NCBI RefSeq assembly: GCF_030285785.1
Contig: NZ_CP127247.1
Location: 4,053,501-4,117,500, forward strand
Direction of reading: 5' to 3'
Source of the DNA: Parasedimentitalea psychrophila
GTDB taxonomy: Bacteria > Pseudomonadota > Alphaproteobacteria > Rhodobacterales > Rhodobacteraceae
Length of the DNA: 64,000 nt
Shown piece by piece: positions 53,585-60,923 of the stretch. Below the pieces are notes generated by a model that made no database searches, was not told the DNA's origin, and saw only the letters and a list, made by a program, of their open reading frames with translations. The position numbers and the translations under genes were made by a program. The first letter of the stretch is position 1. Each line of letters starts with the position of its first letter.

Positions 53585-53903
53585 GTGACGGCGGGCAGTA
53601 TCCTGGGCAGGTTTGAGGGCTGGCTGTACCTCGCAGTGATCCTCGACCTGCATTCCCGGCGCGTCATCGGGTGGGCCGTCAGCAATCGGATGAAGCGTGA
53701 TCTGGCGATCCGGGCTTTGAACATGGCCATAGCCTTCCGATCACCACCTGCGGGCTGCATTCATCATACGGACAGGGGCAGCCAATACTGTTCCCACGAT
53801 TACCAGAAGATCCTGCGCCAACATGGGTTCAGGGCATCCCCTCTCCCACATGTAAACATGTGCTGCCGGGCAGTGCATGAGCGGCAAAGGTAATTGCTAT
53901 GAT
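53585..53903 (+). pseudogene. IS3-family orfB transposase, 5' part, split by a mini-insertion and by IS110
   Basis: From about 53613 the frame reads [67 protein letters not shown], the IS3 DDE core with the second Asp in HTDRGSQY. After RAS a 37-bp insertion (copy A) intervenes; then MSGKGNCYD continues (53877-53903) and is cut by the IS110 element. The 3' part resumes at 55225. Confidence 0.88.
53838..53875 (+). repeat. palindromic mini-insertion copy A
   Basis: CCCCTCTC (53838-53845), core CCACATGTAAACATGTGC (CACATG/CATGTG palindrome), then TGCCGGGCAGTG to 53875. It splits IS3 orfB between the codons for RAS and MSGKGN. Removing 53840-53876 restores the frame exactly. Confidence 0.92.
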
Positions 53904-53919
53904 TGTGAGTATGCTATTG

Positions 53920-54085
53920 CGGCTTGATGGTCTGACCCATGCTACGATTGGCTCCGTGTCATTGCGTTGACGTGTCGACCATCAAGTCGCCCTGGCAACC
54001 GGCGAGATGTGACTTCATAGGAGCCTGTCGGGGACGCCCCTTCACAGTCTTGTCCTCTCTGAACGGATGCCTGGGCATCGTCAAT
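53920..54085 (+). ncRNA. candidate bridge-RNA region in the IS110 left end
   Basis: Upstream of the IS110 transposase, four successive hairpins can be drawn: CTTGATGGTC/GACCATCAAG (53923-53932 with 53977-53986, large 44-base loop), TCGCC/GGCGA (53987-53991 with 54001-54005), GGGG/CCCC (54030-54033 with 54037-54040) and GATGC/GCATC (54066-54070 with 54075-54079). IS110-type elements encode their target- and donor-recognising bridge RNA here. Guide loops were not assigned. Confidence 0.45.
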
Positions 54086-54096
54086 GAGGGGATCAA

Positions 54097-55208
54097 ATGT
54101 CCATTATTGAAACAAGCCTTAGGGCCACCGATATTATCATTGGTGTCGATACACACAAGTCCATCCATGTCGCCGTGGCGATCAATGAACAGGGTACTCG
54201 CCTCGCTGCTATCTCTGTTCCCACCAATTCCAAAGGGTACATGGAATTAGATAACTGGTCCCGGTCACTGGGTTCGGTTCAGGCATTTGGGATCGAAGGA
54301 ACCGGGCCTTACGGTGCTGGTCTTTCCCGTTATCTGATGTCTCTGGGCCTGAATATTGTTGCGGTAACACGACCCAACTATTACCCGACAGTGGTTTGCC
54401 CTTGCAAATCATGAGAGGGCGACAATTGCGTTATCAGCAAGGAAAGAATGACAGTCTTGACGCTGAGGGCGCTGCCCGGTCTGTTCTCAGCGGGCAGGCA
54501 ATTGCTGCACCCAAAACCCAATTCGGTTCTGTGGAGATGATCCGCCACTTGAAGATCGCCCGTGATACAGCCGTAAAAAGTCGTTCTGTGGCGTTGGTTA
54601 CACTCAAAGCACTGATTATAAATGCGCCTGCCGAACTGCGCGATAGCCTTGATCAGTTAAAAGGCAAAATTGCGCTGATCCGACATATTGCGGCGTTCAG
54701 ACCAGGGCCGATCACATCTACAACCGCGTCAGCCAAAGCTGCCATGCGCTCGTTGGCACGCCGATGGTTGATGTTGAATGACGAAGTCGCAGAACACGAC
54801 AAGGAACTCAAAACCTTGGTAGAAGCAAAGGCACCCAGCTTGATGGCCTCTCACGGGATCGCAACACTTACAATCGCGGAAATGCTGATATTGGTTGGCG
54901 ACAATCCAAGCCGCATTCGATCCGAAGCAGCGCTGGCAAAATTGTGTGGTGTTTGTCAGTTCCCAGTTTCGAGCGGGAAAACACACAGGTTCAGGCTCAA
55001 TCGTGGTGGAAAGCGACAAGCCAACGCAGCTCTATATCGGGTCGCAATTGTCAGGATGAGAAACCATGAACCAACACTCGCATATGTTAGAGAGCGCACC
55101 AAAGACGGTAAAAGCAAAAGTGAGATCATTCGCTGTCTCAAACGCTATATCGTCCGCGAAATCTTCACACATCTTTGCAGGCCAGAAACACAGGAAAAGC
55201 CATGTTGA
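54097..55208 (+). pseudogene. IS110-family transposase, frameshifted by a 41-bp mini-insertion
   Basis: The N-terminal part (from the ATG at 54097) has the RuvC-like DEDD domain: IIGVDTHKSIHVAVAI, AFGIEGTGPYGAGLSRYL. After ...VAVTRPN the 41-bp copy F intervenes; the frame then continues RQLRYQQGKNDSLDAEGAAR with the remaining acidic residues. The C-terminal Tnp_20 domain contains HGIATLTIAEMLILVGD and CQFPVSSGKTHRFRLNRGGK with the catalytic Ser region. Without the insertion the gene would be one intact frame of about 355 codons. Confidence 0.88.
54384..54420 (-). repeat. palindromic mini-insertion copy F
   Basis: Minus strand: GCCCTCTC, core containing TTTGC AAGG GCAAA, then TGTCGGG followed by TAATA rather than CAGTG. 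The whole 41-bp segment 54379-54419 splits the IS110 transposase between the codons for RPN and RQL, a clean break. Confidence 0.82.
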
Positions 55209-55224
55209 CAAACATAGGAGCTTC

Positions 55225-55473
55225 AATGCCGCTGTGGAGACGTTCTTCAAAACCATCAAGGCCGAGCTTATCTGGCGTAGTTCATGGGAAACACGGCGGC
55301 AGGCTGAGATGGCGATCTTCGAATACATAAACGGGTTCTACAACCCACGCCCCTCTCGGGATATTGCTTCGCAATACCCTGCCGGGCAGTGGGCGGCACT
55401 CAGCATTGAGTTGGAAAAGCCCCGTCGCCTTCGAATGAAAAGTAGATTAAACGAGCACCTGAGGCGGCACTAA
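55225..55473 (+). pseudogene. IS3-family orfB transposase, 3' part, frameshifted by a mini-insertion
   Basis: Continuing from 53903, the frame reads [42 protein letters not shown], including the third catalytic residue (E of VETFF). Copy C of the mini-insertion (55350-55393) follows. Beyond it the expected [14 protein letters not shown] is present in a shifted frame. Confidence 0.88.
55350..55391 (+). repeat. palindromic mini-insertion copy C
   Basis: CCCCTCTC (55350-55357), core GGGATATTGC TTC GCAATACCC-type palindrome (55358-55379), then TGCCGGGCAGTG (55380-55391) and GG. It splits the IS3 orfB C-terminus after FYNPR; the 43-bp length shifts the frame. Confidence 0.92.
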
Positions 55474-55507
55474 AGCGGGACAGGTCCAAACAGCCAGAGG
55501 TCTGCGT

Positions 55508-56539
55508 TCATGCCGTTATACGTGCCATCAAGGTGACCGGGAACAGTTTTGTGGCATTGGTCACTTCTCCATCGCGGCCTTCCAAACGGTTGCGCAGGAT
55601 TTTACCCGCCTCATAGCCCATTTCATAGCTGGCAACATGGATTGTTGTCAGTGGTGTGGACAATTGCCCGGACACTTCAAGGTCGCCAAATCCTGCAATG
55701 GCGAGATCCTCGGGAAGGTTTATGCCACGGGTTCGGCATTCAAAGATCGCGCCGACCGCCAGGGTGTCAGTGCCAAAAAACACCGCATCCACATCGGGGA
55801 ATTGCTCCAACAGATCGCCAAGCGCTTTTTTACCGTCGGCCAGACTGCGTCCCCCTTCCATTGGAAAGATACGCTCAACCGAGGCTCCGGTGTTCAGCAG
55901 GGCCTCCTGAAACCCCTGTAGTCGCTGGGCACCGCGCCCCTGTGACCGTCCGACATAGGCGATGTGCTTATAGCCGCATTTTCCAAAATGCTGCCCCATC
56001 ATCCGGCCACCTTCATAGTTGGAAAAACCGACCAGCATATCAATCGGGTCAGGGGTGAAATCCCACATCTCCATAACCGGAATATTCTGATCGCGAAGCC
56101 GCGCGCGGGTGGCTGTCGATTGCACAAGACCGGTAAAAACCAGCGCGGCCGGGCGCATGGGCAATACGGAATTCAGGGCTTCGGCTTCGACCTCCTCGGA
56201 GTAGCCGATCTGCGACATCATGAGTTTATAGGCGCTGCCCTCTAGGGCGTCGGCTGACCCCTGCATGGCGTTGGAAAAATGCGGGTTGCGCAGATCTGAC
56301 ACAAAGAAGGATATGATATTTGAGCTGCCCGAACGCAGGTTGCTGGCAAAAGGATTGGCAACATAACCGGTTTTCTTGACGGCTTCCGCCACTTTCAGGC
56401 GGGTGGATTCCCGCACCTTTCCAGGATTTTGCAAGGCGCGTGACACGGTAATTGGTGCCACGCCAGCCAATTTGGCAACATCTTCGATCCGGACGGTTTC
56501 CGTCGCTTTTGCGAAAGGTTTATCTCTTGAACGTGCCAC
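55508..56539 (-). CDS. LacI-family transcriptional regulator
   Basis: The 343-residue protein has the LacI headpiece (VRIEDVAKLAGVAPITVSRA, then LQNPGKVRESTRLKVAEAVK) and hinge, and a periplasmic-binding-protein-like effector domain (DLRNPHFSNAMQGSADALEG; VDAVFFGTDTLAVGAIF). It is the last gene of the enolase-like operon. Two near-identical TGATAACGTT sites upstream of operon genes are its probable operators. Effector unknown. Confidence 0.9.
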   Translation of the reverse strand: MARSRDKPFAKATETVRIEDVAKLAGVAPITVSRALQNPGKVRESTRLKVAEAVKKTGYVANPFASNLRSGSSNIISFFVSDLRNPHFSNAMQGSADALEGSAYKLMMSQIGYSEEVEAEALNSVLPMRPAALVFTGLVQSTATRARLRDQNIPVMEMWDFTPDPIDMLVGFSNYEGGRMMGQHFGKCGYKHIAYVGRSQGRGAQRLQGFQEALLNTGASVERIFPMEGGRSLADGKKALGDLLEQFPDVDAVFFGTDTLAVGAIFECRTRGINLPEDLAIAGFGDLEVSGQLSTPLTTIHVASYEMGYEAGKILRNRLEGRDGEVTNATKLFPVTLMARITA

Positions 56540-56575
56540 GTAATGCTGCCTGCCTTTATCTGAACCGGTTTCTAA

Positions 56576-57856
56576 TCACGGCGTGAGAAACGTCCAATAG
56601 TCAAGAGATCTGTTGCGCTCCTCGATACGGATGACCTCATTCCATTTGCAGGTCCGCTCACTGCGGGTCATGGAGCCAACCTTGATCTGATCAGCGCCAA
56701 AACCAACCGCAAGATGGCTGAGGGTCACGTCCTCCGTCTCGCCTGAACGGCCGGACATGACAGTGTTCCAGCCAAAGGACCGCGCCGCCTGCGATGCATC
56801 GAACACTTCGCTGATAGTGCCACATTGGTTGGATTTAAGAAGCACGGAATTGCAGGCTTTGTCGTGGCCGGCTTTTTCAACCTGTGCAGCGCTGGTGGTC
56901 AGATAGTCGTCGCCGATGATCTGCATCCGGTCCCCCAACAGTTCGGTAATGGCGACAAACCCTTCAGTGTCATCTTCTCCCAATGGGTCTTCAAGCGACA
57001 CAATCGGATAGTCATTGCTCCAACGCTCAAGCTCGGCAATGAACTCACCGGTGCTCAGGCTGCGGTTCTCCAGCGCCAGATGATAACGTCCGTCGCGCCA
57101 AAATTCACTGGCGGCGACATCCAGTGCGAGGGACACATCGGTGCCAGGGCGCAAACCTGCATCAGAAATCGCCTGAGTGGTCAGGCCAAGCGCCACCTCG
57201 TTATTGTCAAAATCAGGCCAAAGCCCGCCCTCATCGCAGACGCCGGCAATCTGACCGCGTTTCTTCATAATGGCATGGGCGGCGATATAGATTTCGGCGG
57301 TCCATTCCGCAGCTTCGGCAAAACTGGTCGCGCCATTGCAGATCACCAGAAAATCCTGCACATCGACACGGTTGCCGGCATGGGCGCCGCCACCAAAAAT
57401 CTGGATCATCGGGGCCGGAATTCCGGCTGCAGACACATTGAAGCTCTGCTGCAGGTGCTGCCACAACGGCATGTTCAGTTCCGCAGATGCTGCCCAGGCC
57501 ACTGCACCTGACACTGCGACACAGGCGTTTCCGCCCAGCGTCGATTTTTGTGCAGTTCCGTCCAATGCGATCAAAGCCGTATCAATCGCCCGCTGATCTG
57601 CCGCATCCATACCGGTAAGCGCCGGGCCGACGAGGCGGTTAACAGCATCAATGGCCTTATTGACCCCAAGCCCGCCCAGCCGAGTGCCACCGTCCCGAAG
57701 ATCTATCGCCTCGCGTTTTCCGCGCGACGCGCCGGCCGGTGCGATGGAGCGCCCGCTGCGCCCAGAGGCAAGGGTCACTTCGGCCTCTACTGTTGGTCGG
57801 CCACGGGAATCCCAGACCTGGCGGGCTTTTATCGAGGCAATGGTCGTATCGGCCAT
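56576..57856 (-). CDS. enolase paralogue with altered active site
   Basis: The 426-residue protein aligns along its length with enolase: SIKARQVWDSRGRPTVEAEV, GGAHAGNRVDVQDFLVI, CDEGGLWPDF, LDVAASEF, VSLEDPLGEDD, IGDDYLTT, LLKSNQCGT, SGRSGETEDVTLSHLAVGF. Metal ligands (Asp/Glu/Asp) and the catalytic Lys remain. The histidine of SHRSGETED is Gly here (SGRSGETED), QEF is QDF and the flexible-loop SGAS is AGAS. It lies in a catabolic operon, not a glycolytic one. It probably dehydrates a different sugar-acid phosphate. Confidence 0.85.
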   Translation of the reverse strand: MADTTIASIKARQVWDSRGRPTVEAEVTLASGRSGRSIAPAGASRGKREAIDLRDGGTRLGGLGVNKAIDAVNRLVGPALTGMDAADQRAIDTALIALDGTAQKSTLGGNACVAVSGAVAWAASAELNMPLWQHLQQSFNVSAAGIPAPMIQIFGGGAHAGNRVDVQDFLVICNGATSFAEAAEWTAEIYIAAHAIMKKRGQIAGVCDEGGLWPDFDNNEVALGLTTQAISDAGLRPGTDVSLALDVAASEFWRDGRYHLALENRSLSTGEFIAELERWSNDYPIVSLEDPLGEDDTEGFVAITELLGDRMQIIGDDYLTTSAAQVEKAGHDKACNSVLLKSNQCGTISEVFDASQAARSFGWNTVMSGRSGETEDVTLSHLAVGFGADQIKVGSMTRSERTCKWNEVIRIEERNRSLDYWTFLTP

Positions 57857-57868
57857 GAAATCAGCTTT

Positions 57869-58885
57869 CTATTTGTTCTGAACGAGTTGCGCGAAATCTG
57901 AGATTAACTGCGCCAGGGTTCGGTGGTCTTGGGAAATCAGTTCACGGGCCGCGCTGCGCACCAGCGTGCGTTGCGTCGTTGTCAGATATTCCGCAGGGGA
58001 CTTGCCATCAATCCGGGCCAATAGCAGGCAGGGCAGCAATTGAAGGACATGGCGGGTGACCATTGCCTGCTGTTGCGGTGGAAAGCAGGCAATCCAGGCA
58101 TCATAAAAATGTATCGCACTGGTCAGGAATGCGGGTTCCAGTTGCGGAATATGCGCGGCCTTCAGCAAGAAATGGTTCAGGCAAAACGCAGCATCAAATG
58201 CAGGGTCGCCATACCAGGCACATTCCGCGTCCAGAATAACCGGCTGATTGTCGCTTTTGCGGATCAGGATGTTCTTGGGGCTAAAATCCCCGTGAACCAG
58301 CGCCGTTTGTGTTGCAGCAGTTTGCGCCAGCACTGCCAGGATTTTTTCCGACAGGTCCAGATGGACTGTAGCAGTGAAGCGCAGATAGGGATCAAGCCGT
58401 AGCGCGTCAAACAGGCTGTCAGTGGCAAAAGTTTCTGCAACCTCCGGATCATTGCTAGTGGCTGCGTGCAGGTGGCCCAGTGTTGCCCCGACTGTTGCCG
58501 CGATGTCAGGATCAGCATCACCTGCCAGCATTAAGGACTTCCAGTTGTCAAACTGCTCTGGCGGCAGGAATTCGAGGATTACAGTGCCAAATTCTGCTGA
58601 ATCGGCAATCACTTGCGGCGCTGCCCCTGGGATGATGCTATTGGCGCGGCGCAGCCAGGCCACCTCATAGCTGTTACGCTCCAGCGGTACGGTCCAGTCC
58701 TCGGCGACCTTAAGCTTGGACAGCGCCCGCTTGGCGCAGAACTGCCGCCCGTCATCGGTGCGAAACCGAATAATGTCAGAGGAGACACCCCCGGTCAGCG
58801 GTGCAATGTCGCTAATCGAACTCGCCACCAACCCTGCCTCCTGCAGCATAGGTGGCAGGATGTTATGCCAGTCGTCCGAAGGCAT
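57869..58885 (-). CDS. APH/choline-kinase-family phosphotransferase
   Basis: The 338-residue protein has a kinase-like fold with VHGDFSPKNILIRKSDNQPV (catalytic loop) near residue 210, then LDAECAWYGDPAFDAAFCL (metal-binding Asp). I use the ATG at 58885, which shares a base with the FAH stop (TGATG). It probably phosphorylates a small catabolic intermediate, making the substrate for the enolase-like enzyme 12 bp downstream. That is inference. Confidence 0.82.
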   Translation of the reverse strand: MPSDDWHNILPPMLQEAGLVASSISDIAPLTGGVSSDIIRFRTDDGRQFCAKRALSKLKVAEDWTVPLERNSYEVAWLRRANSIIPGAAPQVIADSAEFGTVILEFLPPEQFDNWKSLMLAGDADPDIAATVGATLGHLHAATSNDPEVAETFATDSLFDALRLDPYLRFTATVHLDLSEKILAVLAQTAATQTALVHGDFSPKNILIRKSDNQPVILDAECAWYGDPAFDAAFCLNHFLLKAAHIPQLEPAFLTSAIHFYDAWIACFPPQQQAMVTRHVLQLLPCLLLARIDGKSPAEYLTTTQRTLVRSAARELISQDHRTLAQLISDFAQLVQNK

Positions 58886-59730
58886 CAGGCGCTCCAGTTT
58901 TGGCAAGTCTGGCGCTGGCGGCCAAGCCCGTCGATTTCCAGCTCTACCACATCATCTTCGGACAGGAACACCGGCGGGTTCTGGCCAATGCCAACACCCG
59001 ATGGGGTTCCCATTGAAATCAGATCGCCCTCTTCAAGGCGCATAAAGTTGCTGAGATAGGCAACCACGGTTTCGATGTCGAAAATCATCGTATTGGTGCG
59101 GCCGTCCTGAAACTGTTTGCCATTCACCCAAAGCCGCATGCCCAGATCCATGGCGTCAAACGACCCATCTTCTGGCATCATCCAGGGGCCGGTGGGGCAG
59201 AAGCTGTCCCAGCTTTTACCTTTGACCCACTGGCCGCCGCGCTCAAGCTGATATTCGCGCTCTGAGACATCATTGATCAGGCAGTAGCCTGCGATATGGG
59301 TCTTCGCCTCTTCTTTGCTGATACAGACGGCGTCTTTGCCGATCACCACGCCCAGTTCAACTTCCCAGTCGGTTTTCTTTGATCCGGGCGGGATCAGAAT
59401 AGGATCAAACGGTCCGGAAATCGTGGTACTGGCCTTCATGAACACAATGGGTTCCGACGGTGGGTCCATTTTCGCTTCTTTAGCGTGCAACACACAGTTC
59501 AGGCCGATGCAGATAATCTTGCCGGGGCGCGGAATACAGTTGGCGATCCGGCTGCCCTTGGGGATCTCTGGCAGCTGAGAGATATCGGCTTTCAGCAATG
59601 TTTCCATCGCATTGCTCAACTGGCCACGACCATAATCCTGAACAAGGGATGACGCGTCGCGGTAGATGCCAGTGCCGTCAATGACGCCCGGTTTTTCGTT
59701 GTCCGTAGTGCCAAACCTGAAAAGCTTCAT
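58885..59730 (-). CDS. fumarylacetoacetate-hydrolase-family enzyme
   Basis: The 281-residue protein has the FAH-family C-terminal core: IGLNCVLHAKEA near residue 80, WEVELGVVIGKDAVCISKEE (metal ligand Glu) near residue 125, LINDVSEREYQLERGGQWVK near 155 and GDLISMGTPSGVG near 240. Such enzymes cleave diketo acids, e.g. 2,4-diketo-3-deoxy sugar acids. Start at 59730; a LacI-type operator lies 13 bases upstream. Confidence 0.87.
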   Translation of the reverse strand: MKLFRFGTTDNEKPGVIDGTGIYRDASSLVQDYGRGQLSNAMETLLKADISQLPEIPKGSRIANCIPRPGKIICIGLNCVLHAKEAKMDPPSEPIVFMKASTTISGPFDPILIPPGSKKTDWEVELGVVIGKDAVCISKEEAKTHIAGYCLINDVSEREYQLERGGQWVKGKSWDSFCPTGPWMMPEDGSFDAMDLGMRLWVNGKQFQDGRTNTMIFDIETVVAYLSNFMRLEEGDLISMGTPSGVGIGQNPPVFLSEDDVVELEIDGLGRQRQTCQNWSA

Positions 59731-59742
59731 TGTGATGTCCTG

Positions 59743-59760
59743 AATGATAACGTTGTCATT
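59743..59760. promoter_or_regulatory. LacI-type operator upstream of the FAH-family gene
   Basis: AATGATAACGTTGTCATT has the central AACGTT typical of LacI-family operators and is nearly identical to the site at 60850. Confidence 0.7.
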
Positions 59761-59804
59761 TGGATAGCCTGCCTGCAGTGCCTGCGTCAAGCGCTTCGTG
59801 CGGA

Positions 59805-60812
59805 TTACACTGCGGGGCGGGCGATATTATACAGGCAGTCCCCCGGTTGGGACGCTGTAGGAAGGCGCCTGGAGATAACAATGCCGTCTTCTTCGAAATG
59901 ATACGGAACCGCTGCGGCTTTTGGTCGTTCTGGGTTGTACATCCAGCCTGCAATCTGGCCCTTTAAAACCGGCTCATTCAGCGAAACGGCAGGCTCAAAC
60001 CAACCCGTTTCTGACGCGTAAACAAACTGCGACTGACGGCGGAGATCAAGAATTCCCATCTCAACTTTGTCGGTCGAAACTTCGCTGATTAGGCGCGATT
60101 CAGTGATGCCCAGATGAAGCAACAGCCCGTCAATAGCCTGAGCGGCCCCCTCGATTGACTGCCGGGTTGCAGTGCCGCCGCCGCCGAATTCACCGCTGAC
60201 CCCCAAGACACCGGCGCGCCGGGCGGCCCCCATAGATGTCGGGCTGGAACTGTTGGTCCCCGCCACGAACCCATAGGGCATTCCAAGCGCCGACATTGCA
60301 TCAATTTGTTTATTATTCATCGTTTTATCAGGATTTTCCTCACATAATGCGCAGCTGATATGCTCCATAGTTGTGCCGCCAGAATGCAGGTCAAATACCA
60401 TGTCGTGCTGCGGCATAACCTCGACCTCCATGTGGTTGGCAATACGCTGAGTCGGCGTGCCGGATGCACTGCCGGGAAAGGCCCGGTTCATGTTGCCGCC
60501 GTCCAGCGGCGAGCATCGCTTTGCCGCCATCGCGGCCGGGGCGTTCAGGCTGGGAATCACCGTGATCGCGCCGTTCACCTGCCGTCCTTCCAGCGCCCGG
60601 ATCAGTTTGAAAATCGCCAACGGCCCCTCGTATTCGTCGCCATGATTCCCGCCCAGAATAAGCAGCGATTTCCCGGTTCCACCGCGCCAACGCCAGACCG
60701 GTATCTGAACCTGATAATAAGGTGACCGGTCGATTGAAAATGGAACACTTAGCATCCCGGCTGTTGCGCCGAAGGCGTTCCAGTCAACGTTGGATTTTAC
60801 CGCATTATGCAT
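59805..60812 (-). CDS. succinylglutamate desuccinylase/aspartoacylase-family deacylase
   Basis: The 335-residue protein is an M14-type zinc deacylase: LLILGGNHGDEYEGPLAIFK near residue 50 (His and Glu ligands), NMNRAFPG near residue 100, VFDLHSGGTTMEHI near residue 140 (third ligand His) and VSGEFGGGG near residue 220 (catalytic Glu). It removes an acyl group from an N-acyl amino acid or amine, as in ectoine degradation (DoeB type). Start 60812; it leads the minus-strand operon. Confidence 0.82.
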   Translation of the reverse strand: MHNAVKSNVDWNAFGATAGMLSVPFSIDRSPYYQVQIPVWRWRGGTGKSLLILGGNHGDEYEGPLAIFKLIRALEGRQVNGAITVIPSLNAPAAMAAKRCSPLDGGNMNRAFPGSASGTPTQRIANHMEVEVMPQHDMVFDLHSGGTTMEHISCALCEENPDKTMNNKQIDAMSALGMPYGFVAGTNSSSPTSMGAARRAGVLGVSGEFGGGGTATRQSIEGAAQAIDGLLLHLGITESRLISEVSTDKVEMGILDLRRQSQFVYASETGWFEPAVSLNEPVLKGQIAGWMYNPERPKAAAVPYHFEEDGIVISRRLPTASQPGDCLYNIARPAV

Positions 60813-60849
60813 GATGAAGCTCACAAAGTTTCTTGACAGATGTTTTGTA

Positions 60850-60867
60850 AATGATAACGTTACCATC
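60850..60867. promoter_or_regulatory. LacI-type operator in the divergent promoter region
   Basis: AATGATAACGTTACCATC lies between the divergent deacylase and Gfo/Idh genes, 38 bases from the former and 57 from the latter. It shares AATGATAACGTT with the site at 59743, tying both arms of the cluster to one regulator. Confidence 0.7.
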
Positions 60868-60923
60868 AGATCGACGCAATACAATTTGCCCACCCAGGGT
60901 AAAGTTTTAAAGGAATAACTCAG

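Larger units (their letters stand above)
53904..55224 (+). mobile_element. IS110-family element inserted in the IS3-family gene
   Basis: The IS3 reading frame breaks after GAT (53901-53903, Asp of CYD) and resumes at AAT (55225-55227, Asn) to give [18 protein letters not shown]. The 1321-bp segment between is a complete-looking IS110 element: structured non-coding left end (about 190 bp), transposase gene, short right end. No target duplication is evident, as expected for this family. Its transposase gene is itself broken by mini-insertion F. Confidence 0.85.

Noticed and set aside
53560-53605. GGCGGGCAGTATCC near the start of the IS3 orfB fragment, similar to the mini-insertion right arm
   Set aside because: No convincing left arm or palindrome of the right spacing; the local sequence is too decayed to define an insertion.
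56560-56573. GAACCGGTTTCT upstream of the LacI gene as an autoregulatory operator
   Set aside because: A CCGG-centred near-palindrome, but it differs from the two AACGTT sites and short CCGG palindromes are common in GC-rich DNA.
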